In this document: positions 62,166-64,000 of the stretch, piece by piece | How the letters are laid out: each line of letters begins with the position of its first letter | Position numbering within the stretch: the stretch's first letter is position 1 | DNA from: an uncultured Eubacteriales bacterium | Lineage (GTDB): Bacteria > Bacillota > Clostridia > Christensenellales > Aristaeellaceae | Direction of reading: 5' to 3' | Assembly: GCA_900548145.1 (NCBI GenBank) | Contig: URJB01000001.1 | Coordinates: forward strand, 186,001-250,000 | DNA length: 64,000 nt | The notes under the pieces: generated by a model | Told to the model about the DNA's origin: nothing | The model's input: the letters and a program-made list of their open reading frames with translations, nothing else | The model's database searches: none | Made by a program: the position numbers and the translations under genes

Positions 62166-63050
62166 TCAGCCCTTCACCGAGCCGGCGGTCATGCCCTCGA
62201 TGATGAAGCGCTGTGCCAGTAGATAAAGCAGCAACAGAGGCAGAATAGCAAAGCAGGAGCCTGTGATCATCAGATCATAGTTGTTGCCGTAGGGCGTAAA
62301 CAGAGTGTTCAGGCCCAGCGGAATGGTGTATTTATCCATGCTGGAGATGACCAGAAGCGGCCAGAGAAGGCCGTTCCACGCGCCCATTCCCACCAGCACG
62401 GCCATGGAGGCATACGCGGGCTTCATGATCGGCATGATGATTTTGAAGAAAATGCCGTACTCGGTGCAGCCGTCCACTCGTCCTGCATCCAGCAGATCGC
62501 CCGGCACGCCCTCCAAAAACTGTTTGAAAAAGAAGATGGCGCTCATATTGGCCAAAAACGGCAGCATCACACCAGCGTAGCTGTCCCGCAGGCCCATGGC
62601 GTTGATCTGCGTATACATGGGCAGCATCAGAATTTCCAGCGGAATCATCATCACCAGCAGCACACAGAGAAACAGAACGTTCTTGCCCCGGAACTGATAC
62701 TTGGAGAAGCCGTAGGCCACCATGGAGGAAATCAGCAGCGTCAGCGTACCCTGCACCAGAACCAGCAAAAAGCTGTTCTTATACCAGATGAAGTAATCGT
62801 GGGGCTGATATTCCCCGTTGCTCATAACGCCGGTAAAGAGATACCGCCATGCCCGCAGATGGAGCTTCTCCGGCGTGGGATCCAGATTCAGGCCGCTGAC
62901 GAACAGCTCCGCGCCGCCCTTAAAGGTGCCCAGCAGCAGCGCGTACAGCGGGATCAGGATCAGAATGGCCATTACCGCAAAAAACAGCATCAGGAAGAAC
63001 CGCGCCGCAGGATTGTAACCGACGTTCTTTTCGCTCTTTTCCTTACGCAT
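62166..63050 (-). CDS. Carbohydrate ABC transporter permease, MalG type
   Basis: A 294-residue inner-membrane permease with about six segments. The cytoplasmic EAA loop, where the ATPase docks, is visible as LLDAGRVDGCTEYGIFFKI near 195. The C-terminus ends EGMTAGSVKG, typical for this CUT1-family half. Upstream of the arabinofuranosidase gene in the same direction, so the transported sugar is probably an arabinose- or xylose-containing oligosaccharide (inferred). The substrate-binding protein is presumably beyond the window. Confidence 0.93.
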   Translation of the reverse strand: MRKEKSEKNVGYNPAARFFLMLFFAVMAILILIPLYALLLGTFKGGAELFVSGLNLDPTPEKLHLRAWRYLFTGVMSNGEYQPHDYFIWYKNSFLLVLVQGTLTLLISSMVAYGFSKYQFRGKNVLFLCVLLVMMIPLEILMLPMYTQINAMGLRDSYAGVMLPFLANMSAIFFFKQFLEGVPGDLLDAGRVDGCTEYGIFFKIIMPIMKPAYASMAVLVGMGAWNGLLWPLLVISSMDKYTIPLGLNTLFTPYGNNYDLMITGSCFAILPLLLLYLLAQRFIIEGMTAGSVKG

Positions 63051-63054
63051 ATCC

Positions 63055-64000
63055 TTACGCCTCCTTCCGACGGCCGATGGTTCCTGTCAGGTACAGCTGG
63101 GCCACGGTGATGATCATCGCGCCTGCCAGCAGCACCAGACCTACGGCGCTGGCAAAGCCGAATTTATCGACCTTTTCAAAGCCGTAGCGATACAGGTAGC
63201 CCACGATGGTCAGTCCGTAGTTCTTGGGAGAATTGTTGGTGCCGAAAACCATCAGGCTTTCGGTGAACATGGAAAGACCGGCGTAGATGGAAATCGTCAG
63301 GACGTAAATGGTGGTCGGCTTCAGCAGCGGCCAGCCCACATGCAGGAATTTCTGAACCGCTCCCGCACCGTCGATCTCCGCCGCCTCGTACAGCTCGGCG
63401 GGGATGGATTTGAGGCCCGCCATGTAATACAGAATGTTCATGCCCGTCCAGCGCCAGCAGCAAAGCAGCACCATGGCGAACATGGCCGTCCAGCGATTAT
63501 ACTTCAGCCACGCGATGGGCTGACCGCCAAAGAGCGTCAGCACCTGATTCATCAGCGCGCCGGGCAGCTCGGAAAACATCATGCGGAACACGATACCGGC
63601 CACCACCACGGAGCAAAGCACCGGCATGAAGGAAATGGTCTTGAACGCCCCGGCGAGCTTCATGGACTTGGAGTTCAGCATATAGGCAAACAGCAGCGGG
63701 AAGGGAATCAGCAGCGCGCAGGTCAGAACCATGTAGATCAGCGAATTCTCCACCGCCGTATAAAAATTCTTGTTGGAGAACATATCCGTGTAGTTTTTCC
63801 AGCCGATCCAGGTGGTTCCGGAGCCGGTGATGGACTGAAAGCTCATCAGAATGGTGGAAAAAAGCGGATACAGGAAAAAGACCAGAAACGTAATCAGGAA
63901 TGGAGCGACAAACACATAGGGGGCCACCTTTTGAGAGTACAGAATCTCCCGGTTGAAGAAAACATACAAGGCAATCAGCAGGACTCCGGCCACGGCGGGC
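63055..64000 (-). CDS. Carbohydrate ABC transporter permease, MalF type, 5' end beyond window
   Basis: The partner permease of the CUT1 sugar transporter, four bases upstream of the MalG-type gene. The EAA loop reads IPAELYEAAEIDGAGAVQKF near 196, and the usual MalF-type segment PYVFVAPFLITFLVFFLYP is near 25. A GTG at 63993 could start it, but the frame is open to the window edge with hydrophobic residues and no ribosome binding site is visible, so the true start is likely outside. Also carried on this strand with the arabinofuranosidase. Confidence 0.9.
   Translation of the reverse strand, partial: PAVAGVLLIALYVFFNREILYSQKVAPYVFVAPFLITFLVFFLYPLFSTILMSFQSITGSGTTWIGWKNYTDMFSNKNFYTAVENSLIYMVLTCALLIPFPLLFAYMLNSKSMKLAGAFKTISFMPVLCSVVVAGIVFRMMFSELPGALMNQVLTLFGGQPIAWLKYNRWTAMFAMVLLCCWRWTGMNILYYMAGLKSIPAELYEAAEIDGAGAVQKFLHVGWPLLKPTTIYVLTISIYAGLSMFTESLMVFGTNNSPKNYGLTIVGYLYRYGFEKVDKFGFASAVGLVLLAGAMIITVAQLYLTGTIGRRKEA

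Noticed and set aside
60553..62226. A 557-residue open frame opposite the GH51 gene
   Set aside because: The minus strand carries complete GH51 catalytic motifs, a ribosome binding site and a terminator; the plus frame has none of these.
1..64000. CRISPR arrays, insertion sequences, prophage, tRNA and rRNA genes
   Set aside because: I looked for regular short repeats, transposase or integrase frames and cloverleaf-like blocks in the gaps and saw none. A tRNA scan could still find one that I missed.

Overview
The window reads as a stretch of chromosome from an anaerobic, probably spore-forming Firmicute of the class Clostridia. The grounds are a trimeric NADH-linked [FeFe] hydrogenase, the CtsR-McsA-McsB-ClpC operon behind a CtsR box, a YunB-like sporulation protein, HslUV with the Bacillus-type gene order around it, and strong AGGAGG ribosome binding sites. 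By eye the base composition is moderately GC-rich. I place it no lower than Clostridia. No tRNA, rRNA, CRISPR array, prophage or insertion sequence was seen, and almost all of the window is coding.

Region 1 (1-9106, minus strand) is a hydrogen-metabolism island. The distal half is a bifurcating-type hydrogenase operon with its own promoter: NuoE-like, GHKL ATPase, small 2Fe-2S protein, NuoF-like, then the catalytic [FeFe] subunit, which is cut by the window start. Upstream lies a second set: a SPOR-domain protein, a DRTGG-like protein, an RsbW-like ATPase, a second and divergent [FeFe]-hydrogenase-like protein (group D/M2e type, proton-relay Cys replaced by Ala), a second DRTGG-like protein and a PHP phosphoesterase. 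I infer a hydrogen or redox sensing and signalling module beside the catalytic enzyme. This is the most interesting system in the window.

Region 2 (9344-18397) holds a DUF6062-type protein, a dCMP deaminase, a YqeC-like protein, the ctsR-mcsA-mcsB-clpC protein quality-control operon, and a CorC/HlyC-type membrane protein with a HAD hydrolase. Region 3 (18460-30199) holds a HerA-like ATPase with an unusual Q/P/V-rich insertion, feoA-feoB, a phosphohexomutase, a DUF2461 protein, a large membrane-anchored surface protein with a very acidic cytoplasmic tail, and a 794-residue protein of unknown function. Region 4 (30477-36560) holds a secreted peptidoglycan-binding protein, trmO, yunB, a class A penicillin-binding protein and a small proline-rich protein.

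Region 5 (36537-56674, minus strand) looks like one long transcription unit. It keeps the Bacillus order ylqF-rnhB-...-dprA-topA-trmFO-...-hslV-hslU, interrupted by a 1391-residue double glycosyltransferase, a ComM-type ATPase and an alpha/beta hydrolase whose nucleophile position is Gly. It continues into an amidohydrolase and three sugar transferases. Region 6 (56776-64000) holds tex, an unrecognised gene with its own promoter, and the end of a carbohydrate operon: two ABC sugar permeases and a GH51 arabinofuranosidase. Start sites were chosen by eye from ribosome binding sites; promoters and terminators are sequence calls only.
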